A DNA stretch of 64,000 nt from an uncultured Oscillospiraceae bacterium (GTDB lineage: Bacteria > Bacillota > Clostridia > Oscillospirales > Oscillospiraceae), in contig CAJTSQ010000011.1 of assembly GCA_910578735.1 (NCBI GenBank), forward strand, positions 1 through 64,000, given 5' to 3'. Position 1 is the first letter of the stretch; every line of letters begins with the position of its first letter. A model generated the notes under the pieces. It saw nothing but the letters and a program-made list of their open reading frames with translations. It was not told the origin of the DNA and did no database searches. The position numbers and the translations under genes are program-made. Positions 32,874 through 41,255 of this stretch are shown here, piece after piece.

Positions 32874-34097
32874 TCACATATGGGCCCGGTGGTACACCTT
32901 TTTGCCCTTCTTCATCATCAGGCCGTCGCCGGACAGGTCGCCGGCGGTGTAGCTAACGGTCGCAGCGGCCACCTTCTCGCCGTTGACCTCCACCCCGCCC
33001 TGCTCCACCAGGCGGCGGGCCTCTTTTTTGGAGGGGGCCAGCTTGCACTTGACCATCAGGTCCAGCACGCCGATGGCGCCGTCGGTGAGGTCGGCCTCCG
33101 TCAGCTGGGTAGCGGGTACGTTGGACATGTCGCCGCCCCCCACGAACAGGGCCTTGGCGGCCTCCTGGGCCTTGACGGCCTCCTCCTCCCCGTGGACCAG
33201 CTTGGTCAGCTCAAAGGCCAGAATCTCCTTGGCGGTGTTCAGCTGGCTGCCCTCCCACTTGTCCATCTCGTCAATCTGCTCCAGGGGCAGGAAGGTGAGC
33301 ATCCGCAGGCACTTCAGCACGTCGCCGTCCCCCACGTTGCGCCAGTACTGGTAGAACTCATAGGGGCTGGTCTTGTTGGGGTCCAGCCACACCGCACCCT
33401 TGGCGGTCTTGCCCATCTTCTTGCCCTCGGAGTTGAGCAGCAGGGTGATGGTCATGGCGTGGGCGTCCTTGCCCAGTTTGCGGCGGATCAGCTCGGTGCC
33501 CCCCAGCATGTTGGACCACTGGTCGTCGCCGCCGAACTGCATGTTGCAGCCGTAGTGCTGGAACAGGTAGTAGAAGTCGTAGGACTGCATAATCATATAG
33601 TTGAACTCCAGGAAGGACAGGCCCTTTTCCATCCGCTGCTTGTAGCACTCCGCCCGGAGCATGTTGTTCACCGAGAAGCAGGCCCCTACGTCCCGCAGGA
33701 CCTCGATATAGTTCAGCTTCATCAGCCAGTCGGCGTTGTTGATCATCATAGCCTTGCCGTCGCCGAACTCGATGAACCGCTCCATCTGTTTCTTGAAGCA
33801 GTCGCAGTTGTGGCAGATGGTCTCCTCGGTCATCATGGAGCGCATGTCGGTGCGGCCGGAGGGGTCGCCGATCATGCCGGTGCCGCCGCCGATGAGAGCG
33901 ATGGGCCGGTTGCCCGCCATCTGCAGCCGCTTCATCAGGCACAGGGCCATGAAGTGGCCCACATGGAGGGAGTCGGCGGTGGGGTCGAAGCCGATATAGA
34001 AGACCGCCTTCCCCTCGTTCACCATCTTGGAAATTTCTTCCTCATTGGTCACCTGGGCGATAAGCCCACGGGCCTTCAGTTCTTCATAACAGGTCAT
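32874..34097 (-). CDS. tyrS: Tyrosyl-tRNA synthetase
   Basis: The 407-residue class I synthetase charges tRNA-Tyr. The HIGH-like motif is DSLHVGHFMALC near residue 43, the KMSKS-like motif is KKMGKTAKGAVWL near residue 230, and a C-terminal S4 RNA-binding domain follows (about 345-405). It is the last gene of a minus-strand unit with an EamA transporter and a DUF4240 gene that begins with a tyrosine-type T-box, which explains the absence of a separate leader directly upstream. Confidence 0.96.
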   Translation of the reverse strand: MTCYEELKARGLIAQVTNEEEISKMVNEGKAVFYIGFDPTADSLHVGHFMALCLMKRLQMAGNRPIALIGGGTGMIGDPSGRTDMRSMMTEETICHNCDCFKKQMERFIEFGDGKAMMINNADWLMKLNYIEVLRDVGACFSVNNMLRAECYKQRMEKGLSFLEFNYMIMQSYDFYYLFQHYGCNMQFGGDDQWSNMLGGTELIRRKLGKDAHAMTITLLLNSEGKKMGKTAKGAVWLDPNKTSPYEFYQYWRNVGDGDVLKCLRMLTFLPLEQIDEMDKWEGSQLNTAKEILAFELTKLVHGEEEAVKAQEAAKALFVGGGDMSNVPATQLTEADLTDGAIGVLDLMVKCKLAPSKKEARRLVEQGGVEVNGEKVAAATVSYTAGDLSGDGLMMKKGKKVYHRAHM

Positions 34098-34125
34098 GTT
34101 GTTGTCTCTCCTTTATCATTATAGT

Positions 34126-34569
34126 TTACTTCCATTGTTCCCGGTTGCTGCCGGTCTCATAGCTCAGGGGAGCGATATGGGGATAGTCCTCCTCCGGCCT
34201 TTTGTGCTTCAGGGCCCAGGCCCGCGGCGGAACGTAGAGGAGCGCTTCAAATTCCATGTTCCATATCTCCTTTGCTCCCCCCTGCTTCGCCTTCTCATAG
34301 TAGCCGGGGCCGTTAACCAGAGCCACACAGCGGGAGTACAAAAAAGAATCGTCGTTCATAAGGGGCTCCGCTGTTTCACACTGAGCTGCCAGCTTTTGGG
34401 TATCCAGCCCATACAGAAGCTCAGACATGAGATCGTCGAACTGAAAAATCCTGTCGTCCTCCTGCTGCGCCAGATACTGGATGACAGGCCTCAGTACCTG
34501 GCTGTCGTCTCCCTCGTGGGACCAGTCGCACAGTTCCATGGTATCCCAGAAAAATTGAAATTTGTTCAT
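34126..34569 (-). CDS. DUF4240-like protein
   Basis: A 147-residue soluble protein. The N-terminal FQFFWDTMELCDWSHEGDDSQVLRPVIQYLAQQ and the following FQFDDLMSELLYGLDTQKLAA match the DUF4240 layout, a family also found near immunity-type genes. Function is unknown. Its ATG overlaps the stop of the EamA transporter gene by four bases, and tyrS follows after 28 bases, so it is part of the T-box-controlled unit. Confidence 0.7.
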   Translation of the reverse strand: MNKFQFFWDTMELCDWSHEGDDSQVLRPVIQYLAQQEDDRIFQFDDLMSELLYGLDTQKLAAQCETAEPLMNDDSFLYSRCVALVNGPGYYEKAKQGGAKEIWNMEFEALLYVPPRAWALKHKRPEEDYPHIAPLSYETGSNREQWK

Positions 34570-35435
34570 AGCGCACCCCCTGTCTCTGATGGCTCTGTGT
34601 GCCGGGCCAGCATCACATTGTACAGCACCACGCTGCCCACCACCACCATGGCCCCCACCAGGGCGACGGGACCGATCATCTCATGGTAGAACACGGCCAC
34701 CAGAATGGGGTTGAGCACCGGCTCGATGCCGGAGACCAGGCTGGCGGTGACGGGCGGGGTGGTTTTCAGGCCCTCCACCATCAGAATATAGGCCAGGGCC
34801 ACCTGGAACACCCCCAGCACCAGCAGGGCAACGAAGATGTTCCCGGAAAACTCCGTCTCGTACCCCAGAAACGGCAGACCCACCACCGCGCTGATGACGT
34901 CCCCCCAGAAGACGGAGGAGATAGGGTCGCTGTCTGGCATGTCGTTCATCATGAACACGCCGGCATAGGATATCCCGGACAGCAGAGCCAGGATATTGCC
35001 CAGCATCCCTCCTGCCGACAGGCTGTCGATGAAGAACAGCAGCACGCCCCCCAGCACCAAACCGCAGGCGGTCAGGTCCAGTTTTTGGGGCTTTTTCCCA
35101 AAAAAGAGGACGGAAAACAGGATCACAAAGATGGGAGCGGTGAACTGGAGCACGATGGCGTTGCCGGCGGTGGTCAGCTTGTTGGCGATGGAAAAAAGGA
35201 TGTTGGTGCCGCAGACGGCCAGCGCTCCCACCAGCACCCAAAGATTCATTTTGGGTCTGTGGCCGGTCAGTTTAAGATACAGTCCGATAACCACCAGAGC
35301 AATAGCGGTACGTGCGCCGTTAATGGCCATACCGCTCCAGGGGATCAGTTTGATGCAAAGTCCCCCGATGCTGTACAGCACAGCGGCCAGGAACACACAC
35401 AGCGTTCCTCTTTGACGCGCTGACAAAACAATCAC
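34566..35435 (-). CDS. EamA (DMT) family transporter under tyrosine T-box control
   Basis: A 289-residue membrane protein with about ten helices in two EamA repeats (first near 5-135, second near 150-280; LVSGIEPVLNPILVAVFYHE is the usual end of the family). The start is GTG at 35435, but AAGGA is very close, so a TTG at 35426 may be used. The T-box leader ends nine bases upstream. Because the leader reads tyrosyl-tRNA, the cargo may be tyrosine or a related aromatic compound; this is inference, not shown by the protein. Confidence 0.88.
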   Translation of the reverse strand: MIVLSARQRGTLCVFLAAVLYSIGGLCIKLIPWSGMAINGARTAIALVVIGLYLKLTGHRPKMNLWVLVGALAVCGTNILFSIANKLTTAGNAIVLQFTAPIFVILFSVLFFGKKPQKLDLTACGLVLGGVLLFFIDSLSAGGMLGNILALLSGISYAGVFMMNDMPDSDPISSVFWGDVISAVVGLPFLGYETEFSGNIFVALLVLGVFQVALAYILMVEGLKTTPPVTASLVSGIEPVLNPILVAVFYHEMIGPVALVGAMVVVGSVVLYNVMLARHTEPSETGGAL

Positions 35436-35708
35436 TTCCTTACAAAAAGCCCTCCGCCCGAAAAGCCGGACAGAGGGCGTAGTTACGCGGTACCACCTCT
35501 GGTTCGCCCGTCCCTCGCGGGGCGGACCTTGTGGAGCACATGGCTCCGGCGCGATAACGGGCGTGGCCCGGCCTGTCCCCTACTGCGCCTGCGCGGTTCG
35601 GGCGGCTGCTCCAAGGGGTATTCACAGGGCGCTCCCCTCCCCTGTTCCACCAACTCAGGGGCTCTCTGTGCGGGAATTCACCGCGCTACTTGTCCTTTTC
35701 TTTGCAGT
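35436..35708 (-). promoter_or_regulatory. T-box leader, predicted tyrosine-specific
   Basis: On the minus strand the 5' part contains the Stem I motif CAGAGAGCC and the specifier region GUGAA-UAC-CCCUUGGAG, with UAC (Tyr) at 35620-35618. The T-box sequence UGGUACCGCG is at 35495-35486. The terminator GCCCUC...GAGGGC-UUUUU is at about 35478-35444. Uncharged tRNA-Tyr should stabilise the antiterminator. The specifier is read by alignment to the usual GUGAA-NNN position; a one-base shift would change it. Confidence 0.88.
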
Positions 35709-35714
35709 GGTCAC

Positions 35715-35743
35715 ACTCTACCACAGTTTTGCGCCTTTGTCAA
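35715..35743 (-). promoter_or_regulatory. Promoter of the T-box operon
   Basis: Minus-strand TTGACA (35743-35738) and TAGAGT (35720-35715) are separated by 17 bases, just upstream of the T-box. The 99 bases from 35744 to 35842 show no gene. Confidence 0.75.
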
Positions 35744-35842
35744 CCGGGAAATCCCATGCTTTTATTGCAGCCAGTCCTATGTATACATGATCTGGTACCC
35801 CTTTGAATTGCTACGGCTGTAAACCAACTCCGCAACCCTATA

Positions 35843-36190
35843 CTAGACAATATTTTCACCCAGTATAATTTTGGGCATTGTGGTCAAACAGCGGTTCCAT
35901 CTTTTATAAAACTGCTCCAATCCCAGCTTTGAAACGCGGGCATGGGTTTCTGCGTCCTCAAGGGTCCAGTGTAAAACATATGTGACTTTATCCACCCATT
36001 TTGTCAATCGAACAGGTGTTTTTCCTGCCTTAACAGCATTGAAATCCTCCTGCCGGTGAGTGCGTTTTATATATTTCACATCAATAACCCCGGGCTGAGA
36101 AAGATAAAATTGAGCAACCTCTTTCATCAAGGTTTCAATTTCATCCTGCTTATCGATTTTTGCTTCATAAATGCAAATTTCATTAAACAA
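35843..36190 (-). CDS. Antibiotic-biosynthesis-monooxygenase-like (dimeric alpha-beta barrel) protein
   Basis: A 115-residue soluble protein. The N-terminal strand ICIYEAKIDKQDEIETLMKEVAQFYLSQPGVIDVKYIKRTHR is the ABM-type pattern, and a second half (VTYVLHWTLEDAETHARVSKLGLEQFYKRW) repeats it, as in a fused ABM pair. No active-site residue is identifiable. The start TTG at 36190 has GGGGAG six bases ahead; longer frames run into the malic enzyme stop. The gene lies 35 bases after the malic enzyme gene on the same strand. Confidence 0.65.
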   Translation of the reverse strand: MFNEICIYEAKIDKQDEIETLMKEVAQFYLSQPGVIDVKYIKRTHRQEDFNAVKAGKTPVRLTKWVDKVTYVLHWTLEDAETHARVSKLGLEQFYKRWNRCLTTMPKIILGENIV

Positions 36191-36225
36191 TTGGCGCTCC
36201 CCTTTCGCGGTTGCTTCCCTCACGG

Positions 36226-37398
36226 TCAAATCCTCGCTACGCCGGATCTGCGGGCGGCCTCGGCAACTGCCTTGGCCACTGCGGGGCCCACGCGGGGGTC
36301 GAAGGCCTTCGGGATAATATAGTCAGCGCTCAACTCCTCCGGCGCAATCAGTCCGGCCAGCGCCTGGGCGGCGGCCATCTTCATCTCCTCGTTGATGTCG
36401 CTGGCCCGCACGTCGAAGGTTCCCCGGAACACACCGGGAAAAGCCAGCACGTTGTTGATCTGGTTGGGGTAGTCGCTGCGGCCGGTGGAGATGACGGCAG
36501 CCCCCCCTGCCTTGGCATCGTCGGGGAAAATTTCCGGAGTGGGGTTGGCACAGGCGAAGACGATGGCGTCCTTATTCATAGTCTTCACCATCTCAGTGGT
36601 GACGGTGCCAGGGGCGGACACCCCGATAAATACATCGGCCCCCGCCAGGGCATCGGCCAGAGAGCCGGCCTGCTTCTCCAGGTTGGTGACCTTGGCCATC
36701 TCCTCCTTGATCCAGTTCAGGCCCTCGCGCCCGGCGTAGATAGTCCCTTTCCGGTCGCACATGGTAACATGCTGAAACCCGGCGGACAGCAGCAGCTTGA
36801 CGATAGAAATGGCGGCGGCCCCCGCGCCGGAGGTGACCACCTTCACCTCCTCTTTGCGCTTCCCCACCACCTTCAGGGCGTTGGTCAGCCCGGCCAGGGT
36901 GATGATGGCGGTGCCGTGCTGGTCGTCATGGAAGATGGGGATATCGCACTTCTCTTTTAGCTTCCGCTCAATCTCAAAACACCGCGGGGCGGCGATATCC
37001 TCCAGATTGATGCCCCCGAAGGAGCCGGAGATGTTATAAACTGTTTGGACAAACTCATCCACATCTTTGGTTTTCACACACAGCGGGAAGGCGTCCACGC
37101 CTCCAAAAGCCTTAAACAGCACGCACTTGCCCTCCATCACAGGCATTCCCGCCTCGGGACCGATGTCTCCCAGACCCAGGACGGCGGAGCCGTCAGTGAT
37201 GACGGCGCAGAGATTATGCCGCCGGGTGAGCTCATAGCTTTTTTCGATGTCCTTTTGAATCTCCAGGCATGGCTGGGCTACACCGGGGGTGTAGGCCAGG
37301 GACAGGTCGTCTTTGGTCTCTACCGGGACCGCAGCGATCACTTCAATCTTACCTTTCCATTCGCCGTGCAGGCGCAGGCTTTCCTTCGCATAATCCAT
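36226..37398 (-). CDS. NAD(P)-dependent malic enzyme
   Basis: A 390-residue short-form malic enzyme converting malate to pyruvate and CO2. The N-terminal catalytic part contains SLAYTPGVAQPCLEI and GSAVLGLGDIGPEAGMPVMEGK, with DIAAPRCFEIE and HDDQHGTAIITLAG around the metal and substrate site. The NAD(P) domain has TSGAGAAAISIVKLL near residue 190. It lacks the phosphotransacetylase domain of long forms. Transcribed alone from a promoter divergent to the NSS transporter. Confidence 0.93.
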   Translation of the reverse strand: MDYAKESLRLHGEWKGKIEVIAAVPVETKDDLSLAYTPGVAQPCLEIQKDIEKSYELTRRHNLCAVITDGSAVLGLGDIGPEAGMPVMEGKCVLFKAFGGVDAFPLCVKTKDVDEFVQTVYNISGSFGGINLEDIAAPRCFEIERKLKEKCDIPIFHDDQHGTAIITLAGLTNALKVVGKRKEEVKVVTSGAGAAAISIVKLLLSAGFQHVTMCDRKGTIYAGREGLNWIKEEMAKVTNLEKQAGSLADALAGADVFIGVSAPGTVTTEMVKTMNKDAIVFACANPTPEIFPDDAKAGGAAVISTGRSDYPNQINNVLAFPGVFRGTFDVRASDINEEMKMAAAQALAGLIAPEELSADYIIPKAFDPRVGPAVAKAVAEAARRSGVARI

Positions 37399-37444
37399 TG
37401 GGCGCTCTCCCTTTCTTGTCAGTCAGTAGGTTTTCGCTGATTCT

Positions 37445-37472
37445 ATTATACTAAACTTTGGAAAAAGCGCAA
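37445..37472 (-). promoter_or_regulatory. Promoter for malic enzyme
   Basis: Minus-strand TTGCGC and TATAAT are separated by 16 bases. Confidence 0.5.
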
Positions 37473-37542
37473 TGGGTACTTTATTTTTTTACCTGTTTCA
37501 CAGTATTTTCCTAAAAAAAATTCATTTCCGTAACTTATATAG

Positions 37543-37571
37543 TTGACGAAGGGGGATACTTCTGATAAAAT
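37543..37571 (+). promoter_or_regulatory. Promoter for the NSS transporter, with a dyad at its start
   Basis: TTGACG and TAAAAT are separated by 17 bases. ATGTC and GACAT are inverted across 37570-37587 at the expected transcript start, a possible operator. Confidence 0.6.
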
Positions 37572-37621
37572 GTCGTTTATCTGACATTTCAGTGTGAATA
37601 AATTGTAAACGGGAGGATATT

Positions 37622-39055
37622 ATGGAAAAACATCATAGAGGAGAATGGGGCAGCAACCTGGGCTTTCTTATGGCCGCCGTGGGTTCTGCGGTGGGCCTGG
37701 GCAACATCTGGGCCTTCCCTTATAAAATGGGTGAGGGCGGCGGCTTTGCCTTTCTGGTCGTCTACCTGATTCTGGCCGCCACCATCGGCTTCAGCATCAT
37801 GCTGTGTGAGCTGGCCATCGGCCGGCGGGCGGGACGGAGCGTTCTGGTGAGCTATCAGCAGGTGGGCAGTAAAATGGGTACTTTCCTTGGCTTTTTGGCC
37901 ATGCTCTCCCCCTTTCTGATTCTCAGCTTCTACACCGTTCTGGGCGCCTACTGCATGGAGTATATGTCCCTGAACCTGGCCGACCTGGCCTTCGGCGTGG
38001 CGGCCATGGCGGGCATGTCCGGCGGCGACACCTTCAGCGCGGTGCGCGTCAACCAGTTTGGCGCGGTTGCTTTCACCTTCCTCTTTATTTTCATCTGCTT
38101 CCTGATTATCCGGGGCGGCATCAAAGACGGCATTGAAAAGTTCAATAAGGTTGGTATGCCCGCCCTGTTTATTATGTTGGTCATCGTCATCATCCGGGCC
38201 GTCACTCTGCCCGGGGCCGGCGAGGGTCTGGCCTTTATGTTCGCCCCCAACTTCGCCCCCCTGAAGGACGACTTCTTTAAGGTACTCTCCAAAGCCGGCG
38301 GTCAGATGTTCTTCTCTCTCTCCCTGGCCATGGGCATCACCGTCACCTATGGCTCCTACCTGAGCAAAAAGGAGAGCCTGATCAAGAACTCCCTAATCAT
38401 CATCATCTCCGACACCATTGTGGCTATCCTGGCCGGTATGGCCGTTTTGCCCGCCGCTTTTGCGTTAGGCGGCGCCGGAGCGGAAAAGCAGGGTCCCGCC
38501 CTTCTGTTTATCACCCTTCAGGATGTGTTCAATGCCATGGGTCCCACCGGTCCCCTGTTCGGCGTGCTGTTCTATCTGCTGGTAATCTTGGCCGCTATCA
38601 CTTCCGCCATCGCCCTGCTGGAGGTGCTGGCCACCTTCCTGTCTGACCGTATCGCCCTCAAGGGCAAAACCCCCAATCGGGCCAAGCTGGTCACCGTCGT
38701 CTGCCTGGTAGTCTTTGCGGAGGCTGCCCTGGTGGCCGCCGACGGCCTGGGGAAAAACGGTCTTTGGATTCCCTTCCATGAGACCGGTCTTCCCTTCTCC
38801 GCAAGCTGGCTTGACTTTATGGACTCCGTCTCTGAGGGTATCGCGATGCCTCTGGGTGCGCTGCTGATGTCCATCTGGCTGGGCTGGTTCGTAGGGCCCA
38901 AGCTGGTCAAGGATGAGGTGGAGCTGGCGGGCAATAAAATGAGCTCCGGCCTGTATGCCTTCTTTAATTTCTGCATCAAGATCGTCGCCCCTCTCGGCAT
39001 GGCGTTCGTCCTTTACGGACAGCTGATGGCGTTCTTTACTCTCCCCGCCACTTAA
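37622..39055 (+). CDS. Sodium-dependent (NSS family) amino-acid-type symporter
   Basis: A 477-residue LeuT-fold membrane protein with about eleven to twelve helices. The N-terminal WGSNLGFLMAAVGSAVGLGNIWAFPYKMGEGGGFAFL holds the unwound first helix and sodium site, and FFSLSLAMGITVTYGSYL is the sixth helix region. Bacterial NSS members take up amino acids with sodium; the substrate is not evident. It has an isolated promoter and terminator. Confidence 0.93.
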   Translation: MEKHHRGEWGSNLGFLMAAVGSAVGLGNIWAFPYKMGEGGGFAFLVVYLILAATIGFSIMLCELAIGRRAGRSVLVSYQQVGSKMGTFLGFLAMLSPFLILSFYTVLGAYCMEYMSLNLADLAFGVAAMAGMSGGDTFSAVRVNQFGAVAFTFLFIFICFLIIRGGIKDGIEKFNKVGMPALFIMLVIVIIRAVTLPGAGEGLAFMFAPNFAPLKDDFFKVLSKAGGQMFFSLSLAMGITVTYGSYLSKKESLIKNSLIIIISDTIVAILAGMAVLPAAFALGGAGAEKQGPALLFITLQDVFNAMGPTGPLFGVLFYLLVILAAITSAIALLEVLATFLSDRIALKGKTPNRAKLVTVVCLVVFAEAALVAADGLGKNGLWIPFHETGLPFSASWLDFMDSVSEGIAMPLGALLMSIWLGWFVGPKLVKDEVELAGNKMSSGLYAFFNFCIKIVAPLGMAFVLYGQLMAFFTLPAT

Positions 39056-39066
39056 CCCAAACGTGT

Positions 39067-39104
39067 CAGGGCGCATAGCTTAACAGCTGTGCGCCCTGTT
39101 TTTA
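39067..39104 (+). terminator. Terminator after the NSS transporter
   Basis: A 14-bp stem with one mismatch (39067-39080 with 39085-39098) is followed by TTTTTATTT. Its distal end overlaps the recN stop codon on the other strand. Confidence 0.8.
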
Positions 39105-40787
39105 TTTCTTATGGTAGGCCTCGGCCTGGTCCAGCAGCTCCGCCGCGCTCCCGCGCAGAACATCGGTGACAGTGGCCCCGCCAATGAGGCGGGCCAGCTC
39201 CTCCACCCTGTCCTGGCGCTCCAGCCAGGCCACTCTGGTGTAGGTGCGGCCCTTCTCCTCCCCCTTCTCCACCATAAAGTGGACGTCCGCCATGGCGGCA
39301 ATCTGGGGCAAGTGGGTGACGCACAGTACCTGCTTGCGCCGGGCCACATCGGCCATCTTCTCGGCCACCTTCTGGGCCGCCCGGCCGGACACACCGGTGT
39401 CCACCTCGTCGAAGACCAGGCTGCCGATGCCGTCGTCCTCCGCCAGCACGTTCTTCAAAGCCAGCATGATCCGGGCCAGCTCGCCGCCGGAGGCCACCTT
39501 TTGGATAGGCTTGAGGGCCTCACCCAGGTTGGCGGACATGAGGAACTGCACCTGATCCATCCCGGTGTCGTCCATGCCGTCCTGGCCGGGGCTTGGGACA
39601 AACTCGGTGATGAACTGCACCTTGGGCATATCCAACTGGCGCAGCTCCTCCTGAACCCGCTTCTGGAGCTGCTCCGCCGCCTTTTTCCGGGCCTTGGACA
39701 GCCCCTCTCCCCTTTTGATTGCTTCCTTTTTTGCCTTCTCCAGCTCCTTCTCCAGCCGCTGAATGGTATCATCGGCATCCTGAATCTGCTCCAGCTCTGC
39801 CTTGCACCGCTCCAAATAGTCCAGCATGTCGGCCACTGTGGGGCCGTATTTCTTTTTCAGGCGGTAGATTACGTCCAGCCGGCTCTCCAGCTGGTCCAGC
39901 TCCTCCGGGGAGAAGTCGAACGCGTCGGCAAAGTCCCGGACGGTCTCTGCCGCGTCGTCTGCGGCGTACCGCAGATTGCTGAGCTTCTCCCCCAGCTCCT
40001 CCATCTGCGGACTCAACCTGGCCACCGACCGTACAGCCCCCTCTGCCTCACTGATAAGGTCGCAGGCCCCCTGGCTGTCCTCCCCGCCGGATAGGGCGAA
40101 CTGGGCCTCCTGAATGGCCTCCATCAGCTTGCCCGAACTGCGCAGCAGCGTCTTCCGGGCGTCCAGCTCCTCGTCCTCGCCGGGGCGCAGCTCGGCCCGC
40201 TCCAGCTCCTTGATCTGATACTCCAGGGTGTCCACCCGGCGTGAGCGCTCCGCTTCGTCCATCTCCAGCTCTGAGATCCGCCTGCGCAGCTCCGCCATAG
40301 AGCGGTAAGCGGCCCGGTAGCGCTCCAGCAGGGGGGCTGTCTTCCCAAAGCTGTCCAGATAACCCAGGTGACACTCCGGGTCCAGCAGCTGCTGTCCGTC
40401 ATGCTGACCGTGGATGTTCAGCAGCTGCCGGCCCAGCTCCCGGAGCTGGGCCACCGTCACCGGCCGGCCGTTGACCCGGCACAGGTTCTTTCCATCCCCC
40501 CGGATTTCCCGCTGGAGCAGCAGCTCCTCCTCCTGGGGACCCAGGCCGTTATCCTCCAGCCAGGCCAGCCGGGGCAAATCGGTGAACACGGCGGTGACCA
40601 GGGCCGACTTAGCCCCGGTACGGACCAGCTCCCGGCTGGTGCGCTCTCCTAAAACGGCGCCAATGGCATCGATAACGATAGATTTGCCCGCGCCGGTCTC
40701 ACCGGTGAGGACGTTGAAGCCTCCGCCGAACTGAATGTCCACCGATTCGATGATGGCAATATTCTCAATATGCAGCAGTGAAAGCAT
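39102..40787 (-). CDS. recN: DNA repair protein RecN
   Basis: The 561-residue SMC-like ATPase of double-strand-break repair. Walker A is GETGAGKSIVIDAIGAVLG near residue 31, the ABC signature is VASGGELARIMLALK near residue 430, and Walker B with LVFDEVDTGVSGRAAQKV follows. The central part is a coiled coil. It is the last gene of the nusB-recN unit and follows argR closely. Confidence 0.95.
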   Translation of the reverse strand: MLSLLHIENIAIIESVDIQFGGGFNVLTGETGAGKSIVIDAIGAVLGERTSRELVRTGAKSALVTAVFTDLPRLAWLEDNGLGPQEEELLLQREIRGDGKNLCRVNGRPVTVAQLRELGRQLLNIHGQHDGQQLLDPECHLGYLDSFGKTAPLLERYRAAYRSMAELRRRISELEMDEAERSRRVDTLEYQIKELERAELRPGEDEELDARKTLLRSSGKLMEAIQEAQFALSGGEDSQGACDLISEAEGAVRSVARLSPQMEELGEKLSNLRYAADDAAETVRDFADAFDFSPEELDQLESRLDVIYRLKKKYGPTVADMLDYLERCKAELEQIQDADDTIQRLEKELEKAKKEAIKRGEGLSKARKKAAEQLQKRVQEELRQLDMPKVQFITEFVPSPGQDGMDDTGMDQVQFLMSANLGEALKPIQKVASGGELARIMLALKNVLAEDDGIGSLVFDEVDTGVSGRAAQKVAEKMADVARRKQVLCVTHLPQIAAMADVHFMVEKGEEKGRTYTRVAWLERQDRVEELARLIGGATVTDVLRGSAAELLDQAEAYHKK

Positions 40788-40802
40788 ATCAATCCCTCCC
40801 GA

Positions 40803-41255
40803 TTACCGCAGCAGCTTGTGGACCTCGCTGCTGAACCGCTGCGCGAGGCTGCTGTCGTGCATAATAAGGATGCCGGTGTCGTCTCCGGCCAGGGTACCCA
40901 CCATGCCCTCAATCTCCATATTGTCCAGGGCGGAGCAGGCAGCGGAGGCCAGGCCAGGCATGGTACGGACCACCACAATATTCTGGGCCACATCCACCGA
41001 GACAACCCCCTCCTTAAAGATATTCCGCAGCCGGGTGTCGGAGGCGGAGGACAGCTTCCGGTCGGACAAGACATAGCGGTAACGGCCGGAGCCAGTGAGT
41101 TCCTTTACCAGGCGCAGCTCCTTGATATCCCGGGAAATCGTGGCCTGGGTGGTGGTAAATCCCCTGGAGCTTAAAGCCTCCAGAAGCTGCTCCTGAGTCT
41201 CCACATCCTGGGTCTGCACAATTTTTAAAATTTCGCCCTGCCGTACATTTTTCAT
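40803..41255 (-). CDS. argR: Arginine repressor
   Basis: A 150-residue regulator. The N-terminal winged helix has ETQEQLLEALSSRGFTTTQATISRDIKELRLVK. The C-terminal oligomerisation and arginine-binding half includes VVRTMPGLASAACSALDNMEIEGMVGTLAGDDT. ArgR blocks arginine biosynthesis genes in response to arginine. Its start overlaps the nadK stop by four bases and recN follows, the usual Clostridia order. Confidence 0.95.
   Translation of the reverse strand: MKNVRQGEILKIVQTQDVETQEQLLEALSSRGFTTTQATISRDIKELRLVKELTGSGRYRYVLSDRKLSSASDTRLRNIFKEGVVSVDVAQNIVVVRTMPGLASAACSALDNMEIEGMVGTLAGDDTGILIMHDSSLAQRFSSEVHKLLR

Noticed and set aside
35843..36229. Longer start for the monooxygenase-like gene
   Set aside because: The extension overlaps the malic enzyme stop and lacks a ribosome site, while the TTG at 36190 has GGGGAG six bases ahead.
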